Assembly: GCA_023436395.1 (NCBI GenBank)
Contig: JAEZJJ010000079.1
Coordinates: 23,073-87,072 of the forward strand
DNA length: 64,000 nucleotides
Direction of reading: 5' to 3'
Source of the DNA: Bacillota bacterium
GTDB lineage: Bacteria; Bacillota; Clostridia; Lachnospirales; Cellulosilyticaceae
The position numbers and the translations under genes were made by a program. Of the stretch, positions 34,227-42,560 are shown in pieces; positions within the stretch are counted from its first letter, which is position 1; every line of letters begins with the position of its first letter. The notes beneath the pieces are model-generated. The model had not been told where the DNA came from, did not search any database, and worked only from the letters and a program-made list of their open reading frames with translations.

Positions 34227-35450
34227 TTATTCAAGACTTAAATTTTCTAAAATTGTTCTTAGTGGAATATACATTTCTCCTTCAATAATACATGCTGGCA
34301 TCACTAAATCTATAGCCTCTTCATTATACCATGCTATTTTCTCTCCTTTACTAAAGTATAATAGCCACTCTTCTCCTAGTAGTTCTACAGCTTTTTCTTC
34401 TGGTATGTAACGATAACTTACACCTATAGCTTCACAAACAGCTTTAACAGGAACTAAGCTCCTATTAAAAATGGTCTTTCCTTGTATTGTCTTTTCACCT
34501 AATTCAACTTGATTATCAAATGTATTTAAGTTTAATATTTCTACTGCAAATAAAAAAGGAATCTCCTTATTATCCTTCCAAATCTTATTATACTCCTGTA
34601 AATCTAAAGGTTTTCCATTTACAGTCTTTCCTATCTCTAATGTATAAGCAGGTTTATGAAACGTTTGGATAAACCAATCTGTAAAACCTAATCCTCCCTT
34701 GGACTCACTAATAGGTACTAAACCATATCCTGTCTCTCTTGATAATTTTTGTCCTATTGCTAAAGAAGTCTTATAAAGCTTGCCTGTTTGGTGATACCAC
34801 CAATAGATTACTTCCCCTGCACTATGGTAGGCAATAGCCCCCTCAAAATTTTGCGCTATACATAAATCTCTAAGTGCCTGGGTTTCTAACTCAGAAAACG
34901 GACTAGTTCCTGCATACTCACTCGCTCCTGGTAAAGGTTTAGTGACTAACTTTGCATAAGGAGTAGGATAGTTTCTATTTAAATCTACCCCTCTTCCATT
35001 TGATTTCCAGTTCGGCTTACTACTTAAAGCTATTTCTGCACCGTCTGGATTTAATAAGGGTACAAAATAAATAGATACTGTATTAAGAACCGTCCGTACA
35101 TCTTCTCCTTGAATGCTACTTCCCTGTTTATACTTCTCTCCTAAATACTGAATCTGATTTAAAAGAAGAACGGTTGTTAATGCCTCTCTCCCGTGATGTG
35201 TCCCATTAATTAATATACTCTTCTCACCTTTTCCTAACTTTAATGCCTTAATTTCTGTATTTTGTGTTGTAGAATAACCTATGGTTACTAGTTCTGCAAT
35301 TTCTTCATACTCTTTTACTAATTGTTCAAGTGCTTCATTAGTCTGCACCACAATTTGTGGAGAATAAATACTTTTTATATCTAGTGTATCTGCCTGAAGG
35401 GGATGTAATAAAAATAAAGTTGCTAAGATCCAAACTATATATTTCTTCAC
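34227..35450 (-). CDS. Secreted M14 zinc carboxypeptidase with C-terminal stalk domain
   Basis: 407 aa. The GTG start with AGGAG upstream is chosen. A signal peptide covers about residues 1-20. The M14 domain (~25-300) has the zinc ligands in HGREALTT (His and Glu), RGVDLNRNYP with the substrate Arg, an AYHSAGE zinc His and the catalytic Glu in TLEIGK. Residues ~315-407 form a copper amine oxidase N-domain-like stalk (VPVKAVCEAIGVSYRY, MYIPLRTILENL). It probably acts on cell-wall peptides (gamma-D-glutamyl-diamino acid endopeptidase-like, inference). The same stalk occurs in the gene at 31.1 kb. Confidence 0.9.
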   Translation of the reverse strand: MKKYIVWILATLFLLHPLQADTLDIKSIYSPQIVVQTNEALEQLVKEYEEIAELVTIGYSTTQNTEIKALKLGKGEKSILINGTHHGREALTTVLLLNQIQYLGEKYKQGSSIQGEDVRTVLNTVSIYFVPLLNPDGAEIALSSKPNWKSNGRGVDLNRNYPTPYAKLVTKPLPGASEYAGTSPFSELETQALRDLCIAQNFEGAIAYHSAGEVIYWWYHQTGKLYKTSLAIGQKLSRETGYGLVPISESKGGLGFTDWFIQTFHKPAYTLEIGKTVNGKPLDLQEYNKIWKDNKEIPFLFAVEILNLNTFDNQVELGEKTIQGKTIFNRSLVPVKAVCEAIGVSYRYIPEEKAVELLGEEWLLYFSKGEKIAWYNEEAIDLVMPACIIEGEMYIPLRTILENLSLE

Positions 35451-35471
35451 CTTTTCACTCTCCTGCTTTTA

Positions 35472-36167
35472 TCATTGGTTTATACACTTTTTAAGACCTT
35501 CCTTATTTATAATCTTAAAGCTATTCTTATAAAAATCGATAAGCTTTTCCTCTTTCATTCTAGCAAGTTCCCTACACATTGAAGTTCTTGAGACATTCAA
35601 AAACTCTGCCAAGGCTTCTCTATTAGGTGTAATATTAAAGGCAATTTGACCACTTTTTTGTGCTTCTTTTAATAAATACGTTGCCAACTTTGCTCGCATT
35701 CCCTTTAATAATAGAAGCTCCATTTTCATATTAAGCATTTCATTCTTATCTCCTAATATTCTAAGCATATTAGAAACTAATTGGGTATGAAAACCACATG
35801 CATGACTACAATTTTCTATGACCTTTTTATAAGGAATCAAAATAACTGTTGTTTTTACTCTTGCTCTTACAGATACAGGTGCCACTCTTTTAGAAGTACA
35901 TACTATAGCTTCTCCAAACATATGGGTTTGTTCTAAAAAAGCAATAATATGTTTTTCTCCTACTATATTTTCTTTAATAATCTCAATACATCCTTCTAAA
36001 ACAATGCCTATATAGCTTATTTCATCCCCTCCATGAAAAAGATACTCATCCATTTCATAAGTCTTAATTTGAAACGCCAAACACCCCAAGAGTTTTTCTA
36101 GCTCTTCTTCTTTAATCTGCCTAAAGAGGGCGGATTTTAATAAAATGCTTATATACTTTTGGATCAT
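35472..36167 (-). CDS. Crp/Fnr-family regulator next to hcp
   Basis: 231 aa. The N-terminal cyclic-nucleotide-binding fold is YLFHGGDEISYIGIVLEGCIEI. The C-terminal helix-turn-helix is LAEFLNVSRTSMCRELARMKEEKLI. It is related to regulators of nitrosative-stress genes (HcpR-like), which are usually found beside hcp as here. No CxxC cluster pattern is seen in the sensor domain, so heme or another ligand is possible. A promoter (TTGCAA-17-TATAAT) lies at 36256-36284. It probably controls the neighbouring hcp gene. Confidence 0.85.
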   Translation of the reverse strand: MIQKYISILLKSALFRQIKEEELEKLLGCLAFQIKTYEMDEYLFHGGDEISYIGIVLEGCIEIIKENIVGEKHIIAFLEQTHMFGEAIVCTSKRVAPVSVRARVKTTVILIPYKKVIENCSHACGFHTQLVSNMLRILGDKNEMLNMKMELLLLKGMRAKLATYLLKEAQKSGQIAFNITPNREALAEFLNVSRTSMCRELARMKEEKLIDFYKNSFKIINKEGLKKCINQ

Positions 36168-36255
36168 TCTTCTATTCTCCTTTTTATTCCCCTCTACTTG
36201 TTACCACTATTCATGCCCAACTCATTCCTTGCTATATATGTCGTCTATACTATTG

Positions 36256-36284
36256 ATTATAATCGTTTATACTTATAATTGCAA
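36256..36284 (-). promoter_or_regulatory. Promoter of the Crp/Fnr regulator gene
   Basis: TTGCAA (36279-36284) and TATAAT (36256-36261) on the minus strand are separated by exactly 17 bp, in the gap between hcp and the regulator. No palindromic operator is obvious. Confidence 0.6.
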
Positions 36285-36390
36285 AAAGGCATAGCATGCA
36301 AAGTGTATTTACATACCCTTAACATCTATACCTTCCTTATACCCTTATGAAAGACTCATCCTATACATGCCATATGCTCATTTTATAGGA

Positions 36391-38313
36391 TTAATTTAAT
36401 TTTTCTATTAAACCACTCACTTCTATACCATGGATAGCACAAGCATCTTTTAAAGTTTCCATTTGTGATGATGGACAACCTAAGCAGTGCATACCTGCTT
36501 CCATAAGGACCTTTGCATTTTCTGGATTTGATTTTAAAATCTCACCAATAATCATATCCTCATTTATTTGTGTACTACTTGCCTCACTCTCCTCGGCTTC
36601 TTCACCAAAGAATAGCTTCATATCTTTTTCTACAGTACTGATTCCACTAATACCGAAATTCTCTATCAATACTTTAGCTACATTTGGAGAAAGAAAAGCT
36701 GGGAGTGTTGGTCCTAAGTGGATTTCTTTTACCCCAAGGTATAATAAGCTTAATAAGACGATTACCGCTTTTTGTTCATACCATGCAATATTGTAGATGA
36801 TTGGTAATTCATTGATATCTGCTAAACCAAATACTTCTTTTAATTTTAAAGCAATTAAAGCTAAAGAATAGGAATCATTACATTGACCTGCATCTAATAC
36901 TCTTGGTATACCACCGATATCCCCTAAATCTAATTTATTGTATCTATATTTTGCACATCCTGCAGTTAAGATGACCGTATCTTTTGGAAGTGCTTTTGCA
37001 AAATCTGAGTAATAGTTACGTTTAGAGGCTCTTCCATCACATCCTGCCATAACTACGAATTTTTTAATTGCCCCAGATTTTACAGCTTCTACGACAGTAT
37101 CTGCTAATGCAAATACTTGTTCATGGGCAAATCCACCAATAATTTCCCCTGTTTCAATTTCAATTGGTGCAGCACATGTCTTAGCCAATTCAATGAGCTC
37201 AGAAAAATCTTTTTTGCTTCCTGCTTCTCCCTCAATATGCTTACATCCTACATAACCTGCTGCACCTGTTGTAAACATTTTATCTTTATAAGAATCTTTT
37301 GGAGGAACAATACAGTTGGTCGTCATTAAGATGGGTCCATTGAAGCTCTCAAATTCTTCTTTTTGTTGCCACCAAGCATTACCATAGTTTCCTACTAGGT
37401 GTTTGTATTTCTTAAGATTTGGATAGTAGTGTGCTGCTAACATCTCAGAATGGGTATAAACATCTACACCTGTTCCTTCTGTTTGAATTAATAATTGTTC
37501 TATGTCGGCAAGATCGTGTCCAGATACTAAGATTCCTGGATTCTTACCAACTCCAATATTAACTTTTGTGATTTCTGGATTACCATAAGTTGCTGTGTTT
37601 GCAGTATCTAAGAGTGCCATACCATCTACACCAACTTTACCCGTTTCCATTGTTAAAGCTACTAAATCCTCTACTGTTAAAGCATCATCTAATAGCTTTG
37701 CCAAAGTAGACTGCATGAAAACATCAATTTCTTCATTCTCATAGCCTAATGCATTGGCATGTTTTGTGTAAGCAGATAAACCTTTTAATCCATAAGTAAT
37801 TAATTCTCTTAAAGAACGAATGTCTTCATTTTCAGTAGCTAATACACCCACTTCTTTGGACTTGGCTTTTTCTTTTAACATGGCATTAACTTGCTTCCCA
37901 TCATTATTTCCAGATACAATGTTTTTCAGCGTTGCAAGAAAACCTGATTGCTTATTCTCCTCAATATCCCATGTAGTTGCTTCAGATAAACCACTTTTAT
38001 TAGCTAATTGCTCCATTAAGTCGTTTTTCATCTCTAATGTCTCTTTTACTCTAGCGTAGAAAACTTCATCATCAAAATTGGCATTTGTAATGGTTGTAAA
38101 TAAATTTAATGTAATGTAATGATTGACCTCTTTTGAAATTATCTTTCCTTCTTGACGTAACCTTGTCGTTACTTCTGATAAACCTTTTGTTACATAAATT
38201 AATAAATCTTGCATACTTGCTAAATCAGCATTTTTTCCACATACACCAACTTTTGTACAGCCTTTGTTTCCCGCAGTTTCTTGACATTGATAACAAAACA
38301 TTTGATTATTCAT
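36391..38313 (-). CDS. hcp: Hybrid cluster protein (hydroxylamine/NO reductase) with C-terminal DUF1858 domain
   Basis: 640 aa, longer than the ~550 aa typical for this family. The N-terminal iron-sulfur site is MFCYQCQETAGNKGCTKVGVCGK. The hybrid-cluster ligands are in TTNCIVPP, YVGCKH, VMAGCDGR and TAGCAKYRYN. A C-terminal ~60-residue DUF1858 domain (EILKSNPENAKVL, HCLGCPSSQMET) supplies two more Cys. Hcp reduces hydroxylamine or nitric oxide and protects against nitrosative stress. It is probably controlled by the Crp/Fnr gene next door. Confidence 0.96.
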   Translation of the reverse strand: MNNQMFCYQCQETAGNKGCTKVGVCGKNADLASMQDLLIYVTKGLSEVTTRLRQEGKIISKEVNHYITLNLFTTITNANFDDEVFYARVKETLEMKNDLMEQLANKSGLSEATTWDIEENKQSGFLATLKNIVSGNNDGKQVNAMLKEKAKSKEVGVLATENEDIRSLRELITYGLKGLSAYTKHANALGYENEEIDVFMQSTLAKLLDDALTVEDLVALTMETGKVGVDGMALLDTANTATYGNPEITKVNIGVGKNPGILVSGHDLADIEQLLIQTEGTGVDVYTHSEMLAAHYYPNLKKYKHLVGNYGNAWWQQKEEFESFNGPILMTTNCIVPPKDSYKDKMFTTGAAGYVGCKHIEGEAGSKKDFSELIELAKTCAAPIEIETGEIIGGFAHEQVFALADTVVEAVKSGAIKKFVVMAGCDGRASKRNYYSDFAKALPKDTVILTAGCAKYRYNKLDLGDIGGIPRVLDAGQCNDSYSLALIALKLKEVFGLADINELPIIYNIAWYEQKAVIVLLSLLYLGVKEIHLGPTLPAFLSPNVAKVLIENFGISGISTVEKDMKLFFGEEAEESEASSTQINEDMIIGEILKSNPENAKVLMEAGMHCLGCPSSQMETLKDACAIHGIEVSGLIEKLN

Positions 38314-38516
38314 ATTTTCTACTCTCCCCTATTTTTATTTTTTAATATCTTACGCAAATACTAATGATTATTGAATTATATCTAAGATTATGGAGAGATT
38401 GTGTAGCCATAGCTACCAATTGAAAAAATACCAATATCATATTTCTTTTTTATTAGGGATTTCCTTTTTTCATTACATATATAGAAGTGAAGTAGATGAG
38501 ATTTATCTCGTGGGCA

Positions 38517-38711
38517 CTATCCTAGTGAGCTCCTCCCCACAGAATTTCCTACTTCCCCCTTTTCCAAAGCATAAAGTAGCTGGGCCCATCAATAAGCTAC
38601 TTTATGTGTCCCACTCTGGTAAATGTTTGCGTATCCTATAGATGAGCTCTACTATGTTCCTAGTATGCTGTGGGACGTTGCTAAGCATATGGTACTTCAC
38701 TAGAAGGATAG
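38517..38711. ncRNA. Candidate ~195-nt structured RNA or hairpin element
   Basis: Three nested inverted repeats form a long imperfect hairpin. CTATCCTAGTGA (38517-38528) pairs with TCACTAGAAGGATAG (38697-38711, two-base bulge). CCCACAG (38536-38542) pairs with CTGTGGG (38668-38674). The tip is a perfect 12-bp CATAAAGTAGCT (38570-38581) with AGCTACTTTATG (38595-38606). No open reading frame fits. The rest of 38314-38812 is AT-rich and shows nothing else. It lies upstream of hcp on the minus strand. It could be a stand-alone RNA of 6S-like size, a leader or a repeat element; I cannot name it. Confidence 0.4.
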
Positions 38712-38738
38712 GCAAATCAACACTCAGATTGGATATAT

Positions 38739-38775
38739 AAATAGGCGTAAGCTCCGTTAGCTTACGCCTATTTGT
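38739..38775 (-). terminator. Terminator of the 39 kb gene pair
   Basis: The perfect 15-bp stem AAATAGGCGTAAGCT with AGCTTACGCCTATTT (38739-38753 and 38759-38773) lies downstream of the membrane protein on the minus strand. Confidence 0.8.
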
Positions 38776-38812
38776 AATGTTCTCTATAATAAAAAATATT
38801 GATCAGGACTAA

Positions 38813-39589
38813 TTAATCCACTTCTTTTACATCCTCTACCTCATTAACCAACATTCCTTTTATCTTGTTAATCATTTTTATTGGAATATCATCAAAAAAA
38901 CCTCCAATAAAACAGAATAAAGTTATAGCATATATATTTTCCTTAAATGTGCTAAGAAAAATTCCTGATTTTATAGTACATATTATAATCGCTGCAGAAA
39001 GAACGGATTGTAGTAATGCAAAAATAGAATCTACATAGGGTGAAAATCTCATTAAGCTTTTCTTATGTTTCTCTTTTATATATACATATATAGTTCCCAT
39101 ATAACTTGCTATAAAACTGGATAATATTAACACTGCATCACTATCTACTTCAAAACCATTTAAAATAATCGTTGTAAAAAATAATAACCCCAAAAAAATG
39201 AGTGATATTGCCGTTCGTTTTATATAATATTTCCCTTTGATTGTTTTAAATATATCTTTAATTTCTTTACACGCTTCTTCATTATTTCCTCTTAGTTCTT
39301 TTTCATAAGCTGATGCAGTCCTTCTTCCTATAAACTCATATTCTTCTTTATTGGGCACATTCAACCCATCCAACTTCACACACCACTCTTGAAAATCACT
39401 TCCAATACTATGCAAAACATCCTCAGCCCTACTGCAGTATGCATTTAAGTAATCTCCCTCTACCAAATAAACAATATATCTATTTTCATCTCGGAATACT
39501 ATCTTAGAAATTTTTCTACCAAACTTATCTTCTTTTCCTTCAACATAGTCGTTAAATAAATATCTCTCCTCCAAACTGTATTCCTCCAT
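38813..39589 (-). CDS. Membrane protein of unknown function
   Basis: 258 aa. The N-terminal ~120 residues are soluble and charged with several Cys (SRAEDVLHSIGSDFQEWCVK). Four hydrophobic segments follow at ~128-148, 150-172, 185-205 and 215-232, then a charged tail. No family is recognised. It is coupled to the repeat protein upstream (shared TAATG), so the two form a two-gene unit. Operon partner and membrane topology are the only clues. Confidence 0.75.
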   Translation of the reverse strand: MEEYSLEERYLFNDYVEGKEDKFGRKISKIVFRDENRYIVYLVEGDYLNAYCSRAEDVLHSIGSDFQEWCVKLDGLNVPNKEEYEFIGRRTASAYEKELRGNNEEACKEIKDIFKTIKGKYYIKRTAISLIFLGLLFFTTIILNGFEVDSDAVLILSSFIASYMGTIYVYIKEKHKKSLMRFSPYVDSIFALLQSVLSAAIIICTIKSGIFLSTFKENIYAITLFCFIGGFFDDIPIKMINKIKGMLVNEVEDVKEVD

Positions 39590-39951
39590 TATCTATGCTT
39601 TGGCCTTTCAATATCACCTAGTAGTGCTCTTACTTTTCCATTATGTTTTGACTTTTCAATATCATATGTACATACTATTTCACTCTGATTTAACCTTTCA
39701 ACATCACCAAGTAATTTACATGTTTTTCCCCTACGTCTTGGCCTTTCAACATCATCAAAAATACTTTTTATCATTCCCGCTTGGATTTGTTCTTTTGAAA
39801 ATATACCGTGTTTTCTTCCAACCATCACGGTGTATGTTTCTTCATTGCATTTACTAGCTGTTAACTTAATTCTTTGATTGTTCATTCCTTGTTTGATTAA
39901 ACATTTAACCAAATTTTTCTTTTCATTTTTTTTATGTGTTCTTCTTCTCAT
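39589..39951 (-). CDS. Small basic protein with four short internal repeats
   Basis: 120 aa. The N-terminal ~60 residues are Lys/Arg-rich. From about residue 64 onward there are four degenerate units keyed on D-[VI]-E-[RK]: FDDVERPRRRG, LGDVERLNQ, YDIEKSKHNG and LGDIERPKHR. They are spaced 14-16 residues apart, and the DNA repeats TTTCAAYATCA in step. The RBS GAGGGGAATAGC is good. No family is recognised; the repeats may bind nucleic acid or a partner given their charge (inference). It is translationally coupled to the membrane protein. Confidence 0.65.
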   Translation of the reverse strand: MRRRTHKKNEKKNLVKCLIKQGMNNQRIKLTASKCNEETYTVMVGRKHGIFSKEQIQAGMIKSIFDDVERPRRRGKTCKLLGDVERLNQSEIVCTYDIEKSKHNGKVRALLGDIERPKHR

Positions 39952-40311
39952 TGCTATTCCCCTCTAATCATTTAAATTATACAATACTTTCACCACTAAC
40001 CGGTTCATTTTATCCTCTGATTCTAAAGCTAACCTTACATCAAATACAGGGCTCTTCACACGTAATTGTCTCTGCACCTATATTTAATATTAATTGTTGA
40101 TTATTATTAGCTTGTACACCATATGTATTAAACTATATATCTTTATCATCTATATACCATTCTCCCAACCTACATAAAACTCTTGGTATTAATGATTGAT
40201 TTCTAGTCTTCAATTAACTTAATTATAACAATCTCAGCTACTAATTTCTATTATTTTCTTTATTTTCAAAAAATTAAATATTTTTATGTTTTTTTAATCA
40301 ATAGATTAAAA

Positions 40312-40354
40312 AACAAAAAAGCCCTCTAAGCCTTGATAATCAGCTAGAGGGCTT
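40312..40354 (-). terminator. Terminator of tRNA-Leu
   Basis: The stem AAGCCCTCTA/TAGAGGGCTT is followed on the minus strand by a run of T, 35 bases after the tRNA. The 39952-40311 stretch upstream of it on the minus strand is AT-rich; I see no gene there. Confidence 0.88.
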
Positions 40355-40388
40355 CCTATGTAAGAATTTGAAAAACATTGAGATTACG

Positions 40389-40471
40389 TACAGAGAAGGG
40401 GACTCGAACCCCCACACCCTTGCGGGCACTAGAACCTGAATCTAGCGCGTCTGCCATTCCGCCACCTCTGC
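40389..40471 (-). tRNA. tRNA-Leu (CAG anticodon)
   Basis: 83 nt on the minus strand. It begins GCAGAGGTGGCGGAATGGCA and ends in a T-arm TTCGAGTCCCC and discriminator A. The anticodon loop TTCAGGT gives CAG, decoding CUG. A long variable arm (TGCCCGCAAGGGTG) is present, as expected for a class II tRNA. The 3' CCA is not encoded. The first acceptor pair is G-T. Confidence 0.95.
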
Positions 40472-40523
40472 TTAAAATGGACTTTTTGTCCACTTCTTAT
40501 TGTAATCATTTTATCTCTATTTT

Positions 40524-41930
40524 TCAATATAAATTTATGTTACTCAAATAACTATTGGGTATAGTTCCTAATCGCCAATAAGATATGCCCTGTATTCCTA
40601 ACAGTTTAGCTAAATTTTCTTTGGCTTCTATACTCCTTTGGTCTTCATACCAAATGATATTCTTAATTCCTTCCATCTCATAAGTTGCATAAGTGTTTTG
40701 TGATGCTTCGTCATAATATACTTGTGTACCTGGCATACTTAATCGCGCTTCTACTTGTGCATAGGTAGGTGTATAAGCTTTAGTATGTAGTACTTGATTA
40801 TTTTTGGTTTGCCACTGAATTGTACTAAAACTAATTTGAATAACCAATTTACTTTTATCATGAACTGCATGAGTTGCTTCTAATAAAGTCTTATAAACCT
40901 CATTAATAGGTGTCATAGGTGTCATAACCTTTCCAGCTTTTTGCTCTGTTTCATTTAAGCTCTTTGCCCCATAATCATGAGTCATCAAAATCATACGATC
41001 CACTACTTCACCAATACCTTTATAATCATAGCCTTTAAAATATGCAGTAGGCTGAACAGCTATCATAAGCCCTTTCCCCTCTGCTGCCAGTGCTTGCTTT
41101 AACTCCTTTAAGAAACTCACATAGGGTAATTTTAAATCAGCACTTCTGAGCTGCTCAAAATCTATAGTAAGTCCATCAAAACTTCTTGTTATACCATCTT
41201 TTTCTGTATTCTTAGTCAACTGAACAAGTTGATTAATAAGATTTCCTCGCTGCACTTGATCATTTAATAATTTAGCTATATTCCCACCTTTGTCCTCATA
41301 GTATACCATTAAATAAGTAGCTACATTATTGGCTTTTGCTTCATCTAGAGGTTGCTCAAAACCTGAAGGTAGTTTAAAATCACCTTTTCCATTAGTTACT
41401 ACAGAAAATGCCCTCTTTTCATCCATTACTAATTCTGACCAACCAAAACTAATGGCATCATAGTTTTTAATAAGAGATATTTGACTGCTTGAACTAATGG
41501 CATAAAAAGCATGTTTAAACTGCATCTCTGAGTTCAAAACTTCATCTACACGAGCTAATACATTTTCTGCTGCTGTTACACTTAACTCTAGATTAGGACC
41601 AAAAGTAGTATCTCCTGTTCCATTCATTAAACCTAAGTTTTTTATAAGATTAATTTCTCCTCTATGAGATATAACATCTGTAAATACTTTTTGTTCATTA
41701 TATTCTTTTGCCACATTTGATAATCCCAGGGCTTTGACTAAATAAGTTGCCGTTTCTTCCCTAGTCAAGGCACTATTCACATCTCCTACTTCTTGACACT
41801 TAATTCCCCTTTGTTGCAAACCATTTATAAATTGTCCCTCTGTCATACTGGGATTTTCACTACCATAAGTTATTACTGTCATCATACTACCTAATAAAAA
41901 ACTGATTAGCCACTTTCTATGTTTTCTCAT
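40524..41930 (-). CDS. Secreted GH18-like glycosidase with SLH-type repeats
   Basis: 468 aa. The ATG at 41930 is chosen because GGAGG lies directly upstream. A signal peptide covers about residues 1-23. Residues ~30-130 show surface-layer homology style repeats (TREETATYLVKALG, FGPNLELSVTAAENVLARV). Residues ~140-460 are a GH18-type barrel with the catalytic DGLTIDFEQL (Glu259). The role is probably spore or cell-wall glycan processing (like SleL/YaaH, inference). It is monocistronic. Confidence 0.88.
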   Translation of the reverse strand: MRKHRKWLISFLLGSMMTVITYGSENPSMTEGQFINGLQQRGIKCQEVGDVNSALTREETATYLVKALGLSNVAKEYNEQKVFTDVISHRGEINLIKNLGLMNGTGDTTFGPNLELSVTAAENVLARVDEVLNSEMQFKHAFYAISSSSQISLIKNYDAISFGWSELVMDEKRAFSVVTNGKGDFKLPSGFEQPLDEAKANNVATYLMVYYEDKGGNIAKLLNDQVQRGNLINQLVQLTKNTEKDGITRSFDGLTIDFEQLRSADLKLPYVSFLKELKQALAAEGKGLMIAVQPTAYFKGYDYKGIGEVVDRMILMTHDYGAKSLNETEQKAGKVMTPMTPINEVYKTLLEATHAVHDKSKLVIQISFSTIQWQTKNNQVLHTKAYTPTYAQVEARLSMPGTQVYYDEASQNTYATYEMEGIKNIIWYEDQRSIEAKENLAKLLGIQGISYWRLGTIPNSYLSNINLY

Positions 41931-42072
41931 ATAATCCTCCATATAATCTTTTTCTTCTTTCTATTTTAGCATATTCTAAAATAATCGGTTGTACTTTTTC
42001 AGAATTTTTTATATTAATCTCTACCTCATTGATTTTTCATCAAATCTTAATTTTATTAAACCTTACACATGC

Positions 42073-42078
42073 TATAAT
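42073..42078 (+). promoter_or_regulatory. -10 element of the DUF4870-like gene
   Basis: TATAAT on the plus strand, 35 bases upstream of the ATG at 42113, without a good -35. AAAAGGAGAGG serves as RBS. Confidence 0.4.
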
Positions 42079-42112
42079 AGAATTACTAATTAATAAAAAG
42101 GAGAGGTACCCT

Positions 42113-42502
42113 ATGTCAAGAGGAAACTATAGCCCACATCAATCTAGCATTGCTAATATGGATGCAAATATCATGGCCGTCCTTACTTACATTTTACCAA
42201 TTATTGCTGCTAACTTACCAATCGTTTGGGGTATTGCTTGGATTTTACCTGTAGCTATCTTCTTTATGGAAAAGAATAGTAATCTTGTGAAATTCCATGC
42301 TATGCAATCTGTAGCACTTCATGTAGTTAGAGTTGTTGTACTTAGTATTTTAGGAATTATCCCACTTCTAGGTGGCTTAGTTGGCTTCATAGTAGGCATT
42401 GCTTTTACACTTCTTGCTATTATAGCTATTGTTGGTGCCTTTAGCTATGAAGAATTCCACATTCCTTTTATCGGAGATTTTGTTGCCCGTCTGATTAAAT
42501 AA
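42113..42502 (+). CDS. DUF4870-like small membrane protein
   Basis: 129 aa. The start is the ATG at 42113 after AAAAGGAGAGG; an in-frame upstream start at 42029 has no RBS. There are three to four hydrophobic helices, with a conserved FFMEKNSNLVKFHAMQSVALHV, the DUF4870 hallmark (positively charged residues followed by FHAxQ). Function is unknown. A strong bidirectional terminator follows directly. Confidence 0.82.
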   Translation: MSRGNYSPHQSSIANMDANIMAVLTYILPIIAANLPIVWGIAWILPVAIFFMEKNSNLVKFHAMQSVALHVVRVVVLSILGIIPLLGGLVGFIVGIAFTLLAIIAIVGAFSYEEFHIPFIGDFVARLIK

Positions 42503-42560
42503 CGTAATAAAAATGCTCTAGGAATTATTTCTCGTCATTCCTAGAGCATTTTTATTACGT
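42502..42560. terminator. Perfect 24-bp bidirectional terminator
   Basis: A 24-bp perfect inverted repeat (42502-42525 with 42537-42560) containing TGCTCTAGGAAT and ATTCCTAGAGCA, overlapping the last base of the upstream stop codon and ending just before the iron-binding protein stop codon. Confidence 0.95.

Noticed and set aside
38517..38711. Assignment of the large hairpin as 6S RNA
   Set aside because: Length and rod shape fit, but no sequence feature or promoter identifies it, so it is only listed as a candidate structured element.
39600..39760. Repeated TTTCAAYATCA units taken as a possible CRISPR array
   Set aside because: The units are short, degenerate, lie within a coding frame and translate to D-[VI]-E-[RK] repeats, so they are protein repeats.
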